Shown: positions 25,731 to 36,381 of the stretch, one piece after another
Numbering within the stretch: position 1 is the stretch's first letter
Layout: every line of letters starts with the position of its first letter
Assembly: GCA_012295275.1 (NCBI GenBank)
Contig: CM022667.1
Location: forward strand, 8,955,538 to 9,019,537
Direction: 5' to 3'
Source: Chrysomallon squamiferum
Lineage: Eukaryota > Mollusca > Gastropoda > Neomphalida > Peltospiridae
Length of the DNA stretch: 64,000 nt
Position numbers and translations under genes: made by a program
The notes under the pieces: generated by a model
What the model saw: only the letters and a program-made list of their open reading frames with translations
Told to the model about the DNA's origin: nothing
The model's database searches: none

Positions 25731-26149
25731 CTATTGTATGGTGTAGTATTTGGATCCAACATCTGTGACCGTCGCGTTCTCGATCGACTTGAAGAGGAAA
25801 CAGTTCGTGTGCACCGTGCTGTCGCTTACAACAAACGAACTACATCCGCGAACGCGCATGCACAACCTCCAACACACTCGTCTGTCGGTCGCATTCACTT
25901 CCGCCATCATCTGGTCGGACCGGATATCCGGTATCAGATCACGTGAGGCCACGCGGAAATAGACTGAGTCACGCCCGCTGTCGGTCCACTTGTTCTTGCG
26001 CATCGTCGCCTTCCACGCTGCACTTCCGGTGAGGCAGTGAAAGCCGACGAGGTCGCAGGAATGAACTTTGATTGCCTCCCCTGGTCGTCGGGAATCTTCG
26101 GTAAGACACTGGATTTCTCGATTTCCCGCCACTTTCCTCTCCATGTACA
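25731..26149 (-). CDS. Exon 3: PAN/apple-like domain and stop
   Basis: The acceptor (minus strand) is CTCTTTCAG and the stop is TAG at 25733-25731. It begins VYMERKVAGNREIQC and ends SKYYTIQ. Cysteine spacing around RRVCWRLCMRVRGC and TNCFLF is typical of PAN/apple folds. The last coding base abuts no repeat. Confidence 0.8.
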
Positions 26150-26356
26150 CTGAAAGAGAGACGAAGAACAATAGAATCATGTATAAAAACAGAGAAACTA
26201 ATTTCAGAAAAATCTAACGTTACAGTCCAGTAGCTCTAAAATCTACAACGAAATAATAATTAAAGGAAACTTTGAACGTATTACTACTATCATCATCATC
26301 ATCATTATTATCATCGTTGTTATTATTATTATCATCGTTATTATTATTATTATTAC

Positions 26357-26413
<57 letters not shown>

Positions 26414-27435
26414 CGTTATTATCGTTATCATCGTTATCATCGTTGTTCATTATTATTATTATTATTATTATTATTACGGCACACCTCCTGGATCAACCTT
26501 CCAGTTTTTAGGTTGACAGAACGACGCCATGTTCTTCACTTCCTCGCTAGACGGCACCGCCGAGTAGATCTGAAAGCAGACGACCCTTCCCACAAACCCT
26601 TGCTCCTCGCTGTCCGGGTCGTGCGAGCCTCCGATTCGCAGGGAGCCGACGACGGGAAGAGCGATTTCGTTAGGAAAGTCGTCGTCGAGGTTCTCCAGCA
26701 GCTTGCTGTCGTGAAACACCTTCAGCGTCCCGGTTTCGTAGTCCCTGCTGATGACCACGTGGCTCCACGTGTCTGCGGCGAGGACGTTGGGAATGGCCGT
26801 GGTGCCCACGGACACTCCGTACTCGTCCCAGAACGAGATGAAGAAGTATTCTTCCATGAGAGAGATTTTCAGCACGTCGCCGCTCTCACAGCGGTAACTG
26901 AGGATCGTCCCTGCGGGTTTACCCTCGGGGTAAATGTGGAACGACAGGGCGAGGTCTTGGAAGTTTACTTTCCCGTCGAGAACGATTTCGATCGCAGAGC
27001 GAGGCGCTCCGGTCAGCTTCAGCGCGTCGTACGGCATGCCGGGATATCCTCTGCCAAACCGGAAGCAGCCGCCATCTCCCACAATTCTCGCGTCACGACC
27101 TCGAATGACCTCGGAGTAAACGGAAGTGTTTCCAAGCGGCCATACGTACTCAGGAGTCAGCTCTCCAGCAGACGACACCGGCGAAACTGAAAATAGAAAT
27201 TTTGCAAAATAAAATAAATTTTATTTTATTTGTGTATTGTTTATTATAAATAAATGAATTATATGATTAAAATATAACTTCTGCAGCACATATAGTAATG
27301 ATAATAACAACAACAACAACAACAACAACACAACAAGAACAACAACAGTTATAACAACAGTAACAACAATAGCAACTACAATAACAACAACAACAATACT
27401 ACTACTACTACTACTACAACTAATAATAATAATAA

Positions 27436-27466
<31 letters not shown>

Positions 27467-27790
27467 AAGCAGAAGAAGGGGAGGTGAAGTGGTATTAGTG
27501 GTGGTAGTAGTAGTAGTAGTAGTAAGGCTTCTTACACCCAACAACAGCAGCGCAAGAGAACAAAAGACCAGAAAAATAAAAACGAACAAAGTAATTCTGT
27601 TTGGTGTGATTCAAAATACCAGTAACTGGCAACACTAAAATCTGGAGGGGATGTCTTTAAAACATTTAGGCCACAAGCCGAAAATAAAACAACACTATAT
27701 ACTGGTTGTACGTAATTCAAGAAATACACAGTTTCACTTACCTTGTGTAAAAGTATAAAAGAAAAACAAATATAAAGTTGAAAGCGCCAT
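25731..27790 (-). CDS. Secreted LamG/concanavalin-like and PAN/apple-like protein
   Basis: Complete three-exon gene: 27790-27742, 27186-26485, 26149-25731; both introns are GT-AG and phase 1. The total of 1170 bases gives 389 residues. Exon 1 is a signal peptide (MALSTLYLFFFYTFTQ). Residues about 25-250 are a LamG or pentraxin-like beta-sandwich: AGTILSYRCESGD, DTWSHVVISRD and VGSLRIGG are its usual strand landmarks, with four cysteines. Residues about 252-389 carry seven cysteines and an apple-like core (CWRLCMRVRGCSSF ... CFLF). A signal peptide, many cysteines and no membrane segment indicate an extracellular binding protein. The partner is unknown. The domain calls are by pattern; the gene structure is strong. 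Confidence 0.82.
26280..26476. repeat. TTA/TCA trinucleotide array (intron 2)
   Basis: Long triplet array in intron 2 of the LamG/PAN gene, ending only about ten bases from the exon 2 donor. The poly-Asn and poly-Ile frames here are not coding. Confidence 0.93.
26485..27186 (-). CDS. Exon 2: LamG/concanavalin-like domain
   Basis: The acceptor is ATTTTCAG (minus strand) and the donor CCAGGAG|GTGTGC. The exon is clearly GC-richer than its surroundings and open throughout, as is usual for real coding sequence here. It codes the whole beta-sandwich domain and ends with a Trp/Cys-containing tail (FCQPKNWKVDPG). The plus-strand frame over the same bases is its antisense shadow. Confidence 0.83.
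27300..27530. repeat. Mixed trinucleotide tracts (intron 1)
   Basis: ACA, TAC, AAT, AAG and AGT triplet blocks occur in series in intron 1 of the LamG/PAN gene. No coding content. Confidence 0.9.
27742..27790 (-). CDS. Exon 1: signal peptide
   Basis: ATG at 27790-27788; 16 codons plus one base, then donor ACAAG|GTAAGT, a near-perfect consensus. The peptide is almost wholly hydrophobic after ALS. Phase 1 agrees with exon 2, completing a valine codon. Confidence 0.8.
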
Positions 27791-27848
27791 GATGTTATAT
27801 TTCTGCCATATTCAACGCTTTGTGACAGTCGTCTGTTAAACATTTCTG

Positions 27849-27854
27849 TTTATA
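27849..27854 (-). promoter_or_regulatory. TATA box of the LamG/PAN gene
   Basis: TATAAA on the minus strand within GGTATAAACAG, about 60 bases before the start codon. A start site about 30 bases downstream would leave a 5' UTR of about 30 bases. Motif seen; use inferred. Confidence 0.5.
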
Positions 27855-28167
27855 CCAGCCGTAAATCGCATTACAGACAGAGAACGGAAATCGTCTTAAC
27901 GTCTCCGCATTCCAGGGAATTATGGGTACTCCAGATTTCACACGTGACACAAAGCTGGCGCTCACGTCAGCTTAGTTTGACGACGTCTTAGTCGCAGTGG
28001 GTTCCTGGTGATGATGTTTTCAAAATAATTTGTGAAACAGAAAATATTCTGGACATAAACGATATTTTAAAATTAATACAAAATAAATTAAAAAATTAAA
28101 AAAAGTATAATTAAAAATTAAAATCAAATAAACAGTCCAAAGTCAATATTATAATTAAAAAAAATAA

Positions 28168-28169
<2 letters not shown>

Positions 28170-28260
<91 letters not shown>
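28170..28260. repeat. TC dinucleotide array, left arm of an inverted pair
   Basis: About 45 TC units with one T interruption. It is complementary to the GA array at 28373-28452, so the two can pair as a long hairpin. Confidence 0.95.
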
Positions 28261-28368
28261 ATTATTATTATTATTATTATTAATATTATTATTATTAAAT
28301 AAATAAATATTTTAAAGGAATAATAAGAAAGTTTTATAAACAGATACATTTTAGTTAACAAATAAAAC

Positions 28369-28372
<4 letters not shown>

Positions 28373-28454
<82 letters not shown>

Positions 28455-28487
28455 TGTCTGTGTGTGCGTGTGTGTGTGTGTGTGTGT
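28373..28487. repeat. GA array followed by TG array
   Basis: About 40 AG units, then about 17 TG units. The GA part is the inverse complement of the TC array 110 bp upstream. Confidence 0.95.
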
Positions 28488-28950
28488 CTAACAAGTCTTT
28501 ATAACAGCGGATGAAAGCAAAGATTTTACAAATCTGACAATGTCTCGTTTATCAATATTTTACTATCATTAACTTTGTCAACATAAGAGCCTTAGTTTCG
28601 TAATTATTCTAATCACGAATGGCTTCATCCCGGAACCGGTTTCGGTTCACCTTTGTGACCGTAGCCGCACATGCGTACAAAAACCAATTTGCAGAAGTAT
28701 CAACGTTTGTACAGCTATGCTCGGCCCATATAAGAAAGCTGCAACTTTAGGAGGTTCTGTTCTAATATCTCTGTATTGATTTTTTCATTAGCCCTCGTAA
28801 TAGTATCATAAAGTTACCATACTCCAATAACTGCCTATTTCCGTGAAGCTTTTGCGAGAAGAGCCGAAATTAGGCCGTAGCAAGGTTATCTGAAGTGAGG
28901 GCGTATTTGTTAGAATCAGTTAATGTGTTGGGGAAAAACAAAAAAAAATA

Positions 28951-28988
<38 letters not shown>

Positions 28989-29448
28989 TGTTGTTGTTGT
29001 TACTATATTTAAATGAATTGATTCACGAGAGAACAAGGCTATAATAAATGATAGAAGTCAGCCTCATGTACTAGTTATTTTAATTTTTATACTTTATCAT
29101 TAGCAAAGTTTGGACGCTAATAAAAATGCAATTAAAATAGTAACATGTAGTATTATATAAAATTTATTACGACAGTTAACATATTATCATGAGTCAAAAT
29201 AAGATTACGATGTAAGATATATTAAATATGTGTAAATCAAACTACGAGAATATATACGAGTTCGTTACGAAGATATTTCTAAGATATTTATTATACTTGA
29301 ATAAATCAAGAAAATGTATAAGCTGACAGAAAATAAATTTGCTATAATTATAAAAACAACGAAACAGATATAAATATGAAATCTTTTATATAAATATTTC
29401 TAGGGTACATTTATTGGAATGTGTACATACATGAACAGTGTGTGTGTG

Positions 29449-29495
<47 letters not shown>

Positions 29496-29585
29496 CTGTA
29501 ATATTAACAATAACATAAATAAAACATGTTATATATAAATACAGAGATTTCAGTTATTTACTGATTTAGTAATAATGAAATTAAA

Positions 29586-29586
<1 letters not shown>

Positions 29587-29651
<65 letters not shown>

Positions 29652-29735
29652 AATAAATAAATAATAATAATAAAATAAGAATAAACTAATATATGCACAC
29701 ATCCACACACATGTACATAAATTAATATGAAATTC

Positions 29736-29770
<35 letters not shown>

Positions 29771-29875
29771 GTAAGTAAGAAGAAGAAGAAGAAGAAAAAA
29801 AAAAAAAAAACAACAATAACAACAAAAACAACAACAACAAAAATTATTAAAAAAAAAAAAAAAACGCATTTCTTG
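29587..29875. repeat. AAT, AAG, A-run and ACA compound tracts
   Basis: A long AAT array (29587-29645) passes into AAAT, then a second AAT block (29736-29770), AAG triplets and A runs. The several frames that code isoleucine, leucine or phenylalanine runs here are artefacts. Confidence 0.9.
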
Positions 29876-29929
29876 TATAAATAAGGGATCTGCGTTGTTG
29901 ATTTCATTGTATCGATCTGTATCAGCAAT

Positions 29930-30085
29930 TACCATTGAAAATCGATTCCACACGAACCGTTACGTGGCGGAATGCGACGGACGTGTCCAGGTGGAAATGA
30001 ACACCTTTGTTCTGGCCGCTTTCTGTCCGCTTCACCGATATCCAGTCACGGTTCACCGACGACGTGCACAGCAGAATGTTTATTA
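29930..30085. other. GC-richer, coding-like island of unclear strand
   Basis: This patch is visibly richer in G and C and in codon-like composition than its flanks. The plus strand reads FHTNRYVAECDGRVQVEM and the minus strand reads KGVHFHLDTSVAFRHVTVRV; both are open across it. No acceptor fits the minus reading because no AG precedes it for more than 60 bases on that strand. It may be an exon, a pseudogene piece or part of a promoter. No family is recognised. Confidence 0.25.
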
Positions 30086-30274
30086 TTTGTATTCAAATTT
30101 TAATTTCATTTTTTTTTTTTTTTTTTTTTTGGAATACACACAACAACAGAAACAAAATGCTGTTCTTTAAAGCTGAATGCGCTTACAGATGAAGGACAAA
30201 TGAAAATGATGTGAAAATATCGACGAAGGAATTTTTATGATTCGTAAATCTGTTAAACAGGATTTTTTTTCTTT

Positions 30275-30320
<46 letters not shown>

Positions 30321-32179
30321 TGTGTGTCAAGATGAACTGGATTATGGGATTACCGTGCTATTTATAGAAAAAAGGGATTTCTAAAACTGCAGGTAAAAAA
30401 AATCCAGGTAATGTTTGACGAACGAATCATTTCTTCAAATCAATATTCTATCTCTCTCGGGTGATCGTTCTTAGCGAGTTTGGACATCCGTGAAAATGAA
30501 TAATTGATTAAGAATTTGTCTGAGATGGCGAATGCGTTGTTATTTTCAGTGTGATTACGTAACGAAATATTATTTTGCTGAAGTGGATGATGGACGGACG
30601 AGTACAGTTAGGTCAGACGAATGGATGGTTACAAACAGACAGATGAACGGACAACTGGCGTTTTGAAAGCAAAATAAACAAACCGGAAATAATTACAGAC
30701 AAGCTGTGACCATCTTTGTGCTAGTTACAGCAACAGAACAAATATAAAAGCAAATTATACTTAGGTAAATTACAAGTGTATGAAATATGCAAAGCAGTGT
30801 CTGTAAACAGTGTGAGAAGAACAGCTAAAGGTAATACTGAAAGGTAATAAATGAACTAGTATTTAATTCTATCAGTTATTTTTTTTTTAACGATCATAAA
30901 TTTTCAGAATTGGGGTGTACATTCATTGCAAATAAATATTTACAGAGAACACGATTTTAGGTAACGATCGAAAACCCGTCTGAAGCTGTTTGTTTCGTTT
31001 ATTTCCAGGCTTCATCAGCATCGTCATCATCATTGTCAATGCACTTCCACTGTCATCATCATCATTATTATCATTTTTATTTCATTTAGGACATCAGGAA
31101 ATCATTATCGTCATTATTCTCTTCATTTCATCTTCATTATCGTCTAACCCTATTTTCATGTCTGTCTCTTCGTTTCAGCTGTTGACAGACTACTGCAAAC
31201 AACACTCTAGATTTTACACACGAATGTCAGAGACGTATGCACATATTTGATATTCTCATCTTTTCACAGCGATATCTTAATGATGGCTGAATAATGACAT
31301 GTAATGGCACGCATAATTAATATTCTCTTTCACGATAATTTAATTGGAGTTTGCTCAAAATGTCGAATCTTATAATGGCAACATGTACCGTGCAAACCAA
31401 ATAAGTCTCAGTTTTCGTCATCTAGGAAAGAATCATATTCATGTCACAAACTGACCTTTATTTTTATGTCCTTACAGATGCGGTATTTGTTCCATCTGAG
31501 CATGATTTCTCTGGAGGCCATCTTTAATGGCGGCCAATCGTGTAAAAGCAACCAAAATGGAGAAATATTATAGCTGGACCGGTTCCCACGATTTGTGTTG
31601 CGCTTTCTAGTGTGTTATGGCGATACAGACGTGTGCCAGTGAAATTCTTTAGGAATATTTTGGGAATTTTTTTTATATGTGTTTATTATATATATATATA
31701 TATATATATCTGTTTGTGTGTGATTCGAGAAATATTTGTGGAAATACCGATACTTTGGGAAATATTTACTTTATCAAAAGAAAAGAAAAAAAATGGGTTT
31801 GCTTATGAGAAGAAAGAGAAAAAGTAAGTAGAGTGTGAAAAATCATTTGACGTTTTTATTCAGTAATACCCTGAAAAAAAAAAAAAAAAAGATAATGAAG
31901 AAGAAATTCGAATATAAAAACCATTAACATATTATAACATTTTAAATCTCGCTAATAGTCTCAAACTCTAACAAGTATTATACAGTGTACTATATTTTTC
32001 TTTTCTTAATGTTTTTGTCCTGAAAGAGTTATTCCTCGTTGCCTGTCTGAAAGGTTTATGAAATGTGTAAAAAGATAGGACTATATTTTTGGAAACACAG
32101 CTGTAACACTTGAAAACAACGCGTTCTTGTATACGTAATTAATCTAATTGCCGGAGTTTGTATTTCATTTATAAATAGA
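30086..32179. other. AT-rich DNA with T runs, no confident gene
   Basis: Contains T runs (about 30111-30130 and 30277-30307, the latter followed by GT) and a TA microsatellite (31685-31710). At 31480 an acceptor-like TCCTTACAG is followed by a 31-codon frame starting MRYLFHLSMISLEAIF; this is too short to call. No other coding signal is seen. Confidence 0.45.
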
Positions 32180-33180
32180 CAGTTACAGGCTGCTGCTACA
32201 ACAATAACAACAACTACTACTGCTGCAACAATAACAACAACTACTACTGCTGCAGCAATAACAACTACTACTACTGCTACAACAATAACAACTATTACTG
32301 CTACAACAATAATAACAACTACTACTGCTACAACAATAACAACAACTACTACTGCTACAACAATAACAACAACTATTACTGCTACAGCAATAACAACAAC
32401 TACTACTGCTACAACAATAACAACAACTACTACTGCTACAGCAATAACAACAACTACTACTGCTACAACAATAACAACAACTACTACTGCTACAGCAATA
32501 ACAACAACTACTACTGCTACAACAATAACAACAACTACTACTGCTGCAGCAATAACAACTACTACTACTGCTACAACAATAACAACAACTACTACTGCTG
32601 CTACAACAACAACTACTACTGCTGCAGCAATAACAACTACTACTGCTACAACAATAACAACAACTACTACTGCTACAACAATAACAACAACTACTACTGC
32701 TACAACAATAACAACAACTACTACTGCTACAGCAATAACAACAACTACTACTGCTACAACAATAACAACAACTACTACTGCTACAGCAATAACAACTACT
32801 ACTACTGCTACAGCAATAACAACAACTACTACTGCTACAGCAATAACAACAACTACTACTGCTACAACAACAACTACTACTGCTACAACAATAACAACAA
32901 TTACTACTGCTACAACAATAACAACTACTACTGCTACAGCAATAACAACAACTACTACTACCAGAACAATAACAACAACTACTATTGCTACAACAATAAC
33001 AACTACTAGTGCTACAACAATAACAACAACTACTGCTACAGCAATAATAACAACAACTACTGCTACAGCAACAATAACAACTACTATTGCTACAACAATA
33101 ACAACTACTAGTGCTACAACAATAACAATTACTGCAGCGAAAACAACATCTACTGCTACTACAACTAGAGCTGCTGCCAC
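32180..33180. repeat. 27-bp minisatellite of ACA/ACT/GCT triplets
   Basis: The unit is nine triplets: GCT, two ACA, ATA, two ACA, three ACT. There are about 36 copies with GCA/ACA exchanges and deletions that are nearly always whole triplets. Reading frames therefore stay open on both strands. The 374-codon minus-strand frame (VVVVIAVAVV repeats) and a plus-strand Thr/Ala/Ile frame without ATG are by-products. Triplet TAC/TTA tracts continue to about 33380. Confidence 0.9.
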
Positions 33181-34358
33181 TAGTACTAATATTGCTGCTA
33201 GTAATATTACTATTACTAGTACTACTGCAGCTGTTGCTTTTACTACTATACTATTGTTATTACTACCATTGTTATTATTACAACCACTACTACTACTACT
33301 GTTACTATTACTTCTAAACTACTATTACTAACTGCTGCTGCTGCTACTACTACTACTGTTACACTACTTCTATGGTAGTAATAAAAGTAGTATTACTATT
33401 AATGCTATTATACTGATAATAATAATTGGAATACAAAGTCATGAAAAATTATTAGTAATTTAAATACATTCGTTAATGTATGACTGCAACAGTCAAAGAT
33501 TATTATTATTATTATTATTATTGTTATTGTATTTGTTATTACTGTTATTATTGTTGTTATTACTGTTATTGTTGTTATAATATATTAATTTAAAATAAAT
33601 AAATAAACAAACAAATAAACAAACAAATAAATAAATAAATAAATAAAACAAGTGTATTAATAATTAACAAATAAACAGTAAATATATACACAAAATATGA
33701 TTAAACAAACAAGCAAACAAATAAACAAACAAACAAACAAAAAATACAAAAATTAGTAAGGATTAATTTAAAACCATGAAAAAGTTCTAATGTTTGGATA
33801 ACTGCGTAATCAAAAAAAAAAAAAAAAAAAAAAAAAAACAAACAGAAACATAAATGTTTAAATAATAAGGGAAAATGTAAGAAATAAAGAATGAAATTTA
33901 AAAATAAATGAATAAAAATAAAGAATATTAAAATGCATTGCAGAGCAACTAATATAACATAGAACACAAATATAATGTAAACGTAAACACCAACTTTCAT
34001 TTTCATTAATGAAAAAGTAATTATATGTTTTGTAAAGAAAGACGATATGTTAATTTGCTTTTATTAAAAAAAAACATGAACGATTAAATGTCAAAATACT
34101 ATAAACAAAAAATAAAAAAGAAGTAAAATAAAAAGTAAAAATAAACAAAATATAATAATGAATGAAATAATTATCCAGCTTAATTGAAAACATGGATAGT
34201 CACTTAGTAACAAAGTCCATATCGTCACGTGATCAATATCGCCATGACGACGGAACAACAAGATGGTCGCTGATAACAGAACACACTGCAGTAAAACAAT
34301 TACTGATTCCAGTGTGTACCCACGTAATGAATCGAACGCGCTCACCTCCTAATTAATC
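33181..34358. other. Triplet and tetranucleotide tracts, then AT-rich DNA
   Basis: Contains degenerate triplets (33181-33590), AAAT/AAAC arrays (33596-33735) and a long A run (33812-33838). From 34190 to 34358 the sequence is less AT-rich with CpG, CACGTG and a short upstream frame (MTTEQQDGR), consistent with a promoter for the exon starting at 34359. A minus frame at 34091-34345 overlaps this and is not supported. Confidence 0.45.
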
Positions 34359-34422
34359 ATGGCCGTAATAGAAAAACTTGCTGATGTACGAGATAACTCT
34401 GTATTTCTTTCACTGCGAAAAG
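34359..34422 (+). CDS. Candidate first coding exon
   Basis: ATG with A at -3 and G at +4 (strong Kozak match) opens MAVIEKLADVRDNSVFLSLR. A donor AAAAG|GTTATC would end it in phase 1. The exon at 36302 needs exactly that incoming phase, giving a lysine/alanine-rich helix-like continuation. The donor is not a strong consensus and no family is recognised, so the join is a hypothesis. Confidence 0.33.
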
Positions 34423-36301
34423 GTTATCGTTCACTGACTCATCTCCCCTTGCTACTTTTTACGGAGATCATTTTACGAATCAAAGGATCTTCATTAAAAG
34501 CACTGAACGTAAAGCGAAGCTTAATATTTACATGATTTTTTACCTTTGTTTTTGTTTTATTTTCTGTGTGTCCAGAAAGTATAACATTTCAAACGTCCTT
34601 CTGTCCCTCTCTGTTTTTTTTTTTTTTATCAGTTTGGTTTATTTATTTTATTTTCGTTATAAAATCAAGCTATGATTAATTTTTTTTTTCGATTAACAAA
34701 TAGAAATAGCGATCTGTCTTTCTCGTTTTGTCTCTTTTGTTCTCTGTCTGTCTGTTTAACTTTTAGCATATTTTTTATATGTTTCTACTCATAGTAATAT
34801 AAATATTAATATTTATGACTATGTGCGCAAGTAGTCTCTAATGACTTTCGAACACACACACACACAAATACACGCACACACACACAGGCACACAAACGCA
34901 CACAACACATGAATACGCATATACATATACATATACTGAAAATTCTGAATGTGATCATTATTCAGAATTTCATATGTTGCATCCACAGTTATAAACATTT
35001 ATATAAGTTTACTTATCTAATGTATTTTTTAAATAATATGATTTAAGATATTTATTTATTAATTTATTTTTATCTATTAATTTATTTATTCAGTATTTAC
35101 TTATCCATTTTCTATTGAATTACTAGCAGAACGCCAACTACAGTCCAATAACTTCATATCACAAATTCACGCAACGGAAGTCAGGTTTTACGCTGTTAAT
35201 CCAGATCACGTGATCTCTCTCCTTCATTTATCAAACGCCGACAATCTGGCGCACCTAGGACACGTGATAATTTTGATTAACCTCTTTCATTTAACTTCTT
35301 TGTACCTCTTCATTACCGCAGGAAATCAGATTTGCTTTCGTAACGAGTATTAATTAAGCTGTACCTGTGATGTCTGGCATTGTAAAGGAAAAAAAACCGT
35401 TAAGCGTTCGTTTGAAAGACGTTTTTTCATTAGGACTAGGAAAAAATCAAAATGATTGGTGTGAAAACTGCGGGGTTGAAGAGTTGCGGCCCGTTGCTTG
35501 TGCATCTGTTGTTAAGTGGGGTCGCTGGTAGTCAGTTTGTGTTCTGTTGTCAATTAGAAAAAAGAAAAACGACAACAACACTACAATAAGAATAAACCTA
35601 ACATTCATGTGTATATATATATATTTATTTTCACACACGCACATACACACACAAATAGACAGTAATAAAGAAAGTAAAATTAAAACAACAGACAACAAAT
35701 CTGTCTTCTAACAGGAGATACCCCAGCGTACTCGAGAAAGAAGGAAAGAAGAAGCTTTGATATCACCTTGACAACGTTTGATTTTATGATATTTACAGAT
35801 AAGCTGCTAAAATTACTGAATAAACCTTGCCAATCATGATCAAACATAACAGCAACAACAACACAACAACAATAGCCGCAGCAACCAATAGCAATAAATA
35901 ATATAATATAATATAATATAATATAATATAATATAATATAATATAAACAAATAATATAATAGAACAAATAAACAAACAAACAAACAGAGAACAAATGAAC
36001 AAACAAAAAATCAAATTATAAATAAATAAATAAATAAATAAATAAAACTAAACAAAACAAAACAAACTATACTGTAACACAAATTTTAAAAATCGCCAAC
36101 CCCCCCCCCAACAACAAATATTAATTAGATTACATTGAACGTTTACACTCAATAACTGTTTCGATATCTTTACTACATCTTTATGATCTTTCACTCTTGA
36201 TCCTAAATTACTTTTAGAATCTTTTTTTTTTGTACTTAAATCTGTAAAGCGTGCTTCAAAGCTGTATTAATTTAAAGTTTATATCTTATTTGTTTTCACA
36301 G
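34423..36301. other. Possible intron, AT-rich
   Basis: Contains T runs, CA-rich patches, an ATAAT pentanucleotide array (about 35898-35945), AAAT/AAAC arrays and a C run at 36100-36109. No coding exon is seen on the plus strand. Minus frames at 35447-36014 are repeat-derived or featureless. Confidence 0.4.
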
Positions 36302-36381
36302 CAGCGGCTCAGAAACTGAAGAAAATTAACGCCATCCACGAAATGTTCAAACAGCCGTCTGTGACACTGACTGAACAGGAG
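36302..36381 (+). CDS. Internal coding exon of an unidentified gene
   Basis: The acceptor TGTTTTCACAG|CAG and the donor CAGGAG|GTGAGTG are both strong. Only one frame is open, reading AAQKLKKINAIHEMFKQPSV and then TLTEQE, and it is helix-like and protein-like. Phase 1 in, phase 0 out. The acceptor is a tandem CAGCAG (NAGNAG), so two isoforms differing by one residue are possible. The protein is not recognised. The exon at 34359 is a phase-compatible upstream partner. Confidence 0.55.

Larger units (their letters stand above)
27855..29586. other. Upstream region with microsatellites, no gene seen
   Basis: This includes the promoter side of the minus-strand LamG/PAN gene, the TC and GA arrays described separately, an AAT array (about 28946-28985), a GT array (about 29438-29493) and a CpG-bearing patch at 28620-28680. 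No reading frame is protein-like. Confidence 0.5.

Noticed and set aside
26513-27190. 225-codon plus-strand frame
   Set aside because: Antisense shadow of the LamG exon. The minus strand has the signal peptide, splice sites and domain landmarks.
32056-33180. 374-codon minus-strand open frame of Val/Ile/Ala repeats
   Set aside because: It is the complement of a 27-bp triplet-built minisatellite. Its length follows from the absence of stops in those triplets, and the tail past the repeat has no protein-like features.
34091-34345. 84-codon hydrophobic minus-strand frame
   Set aside because: It overlaps the probable promoter of the plus-strand exon at 34359 and its C-terminal half is AT-rich low-complexity sequence.
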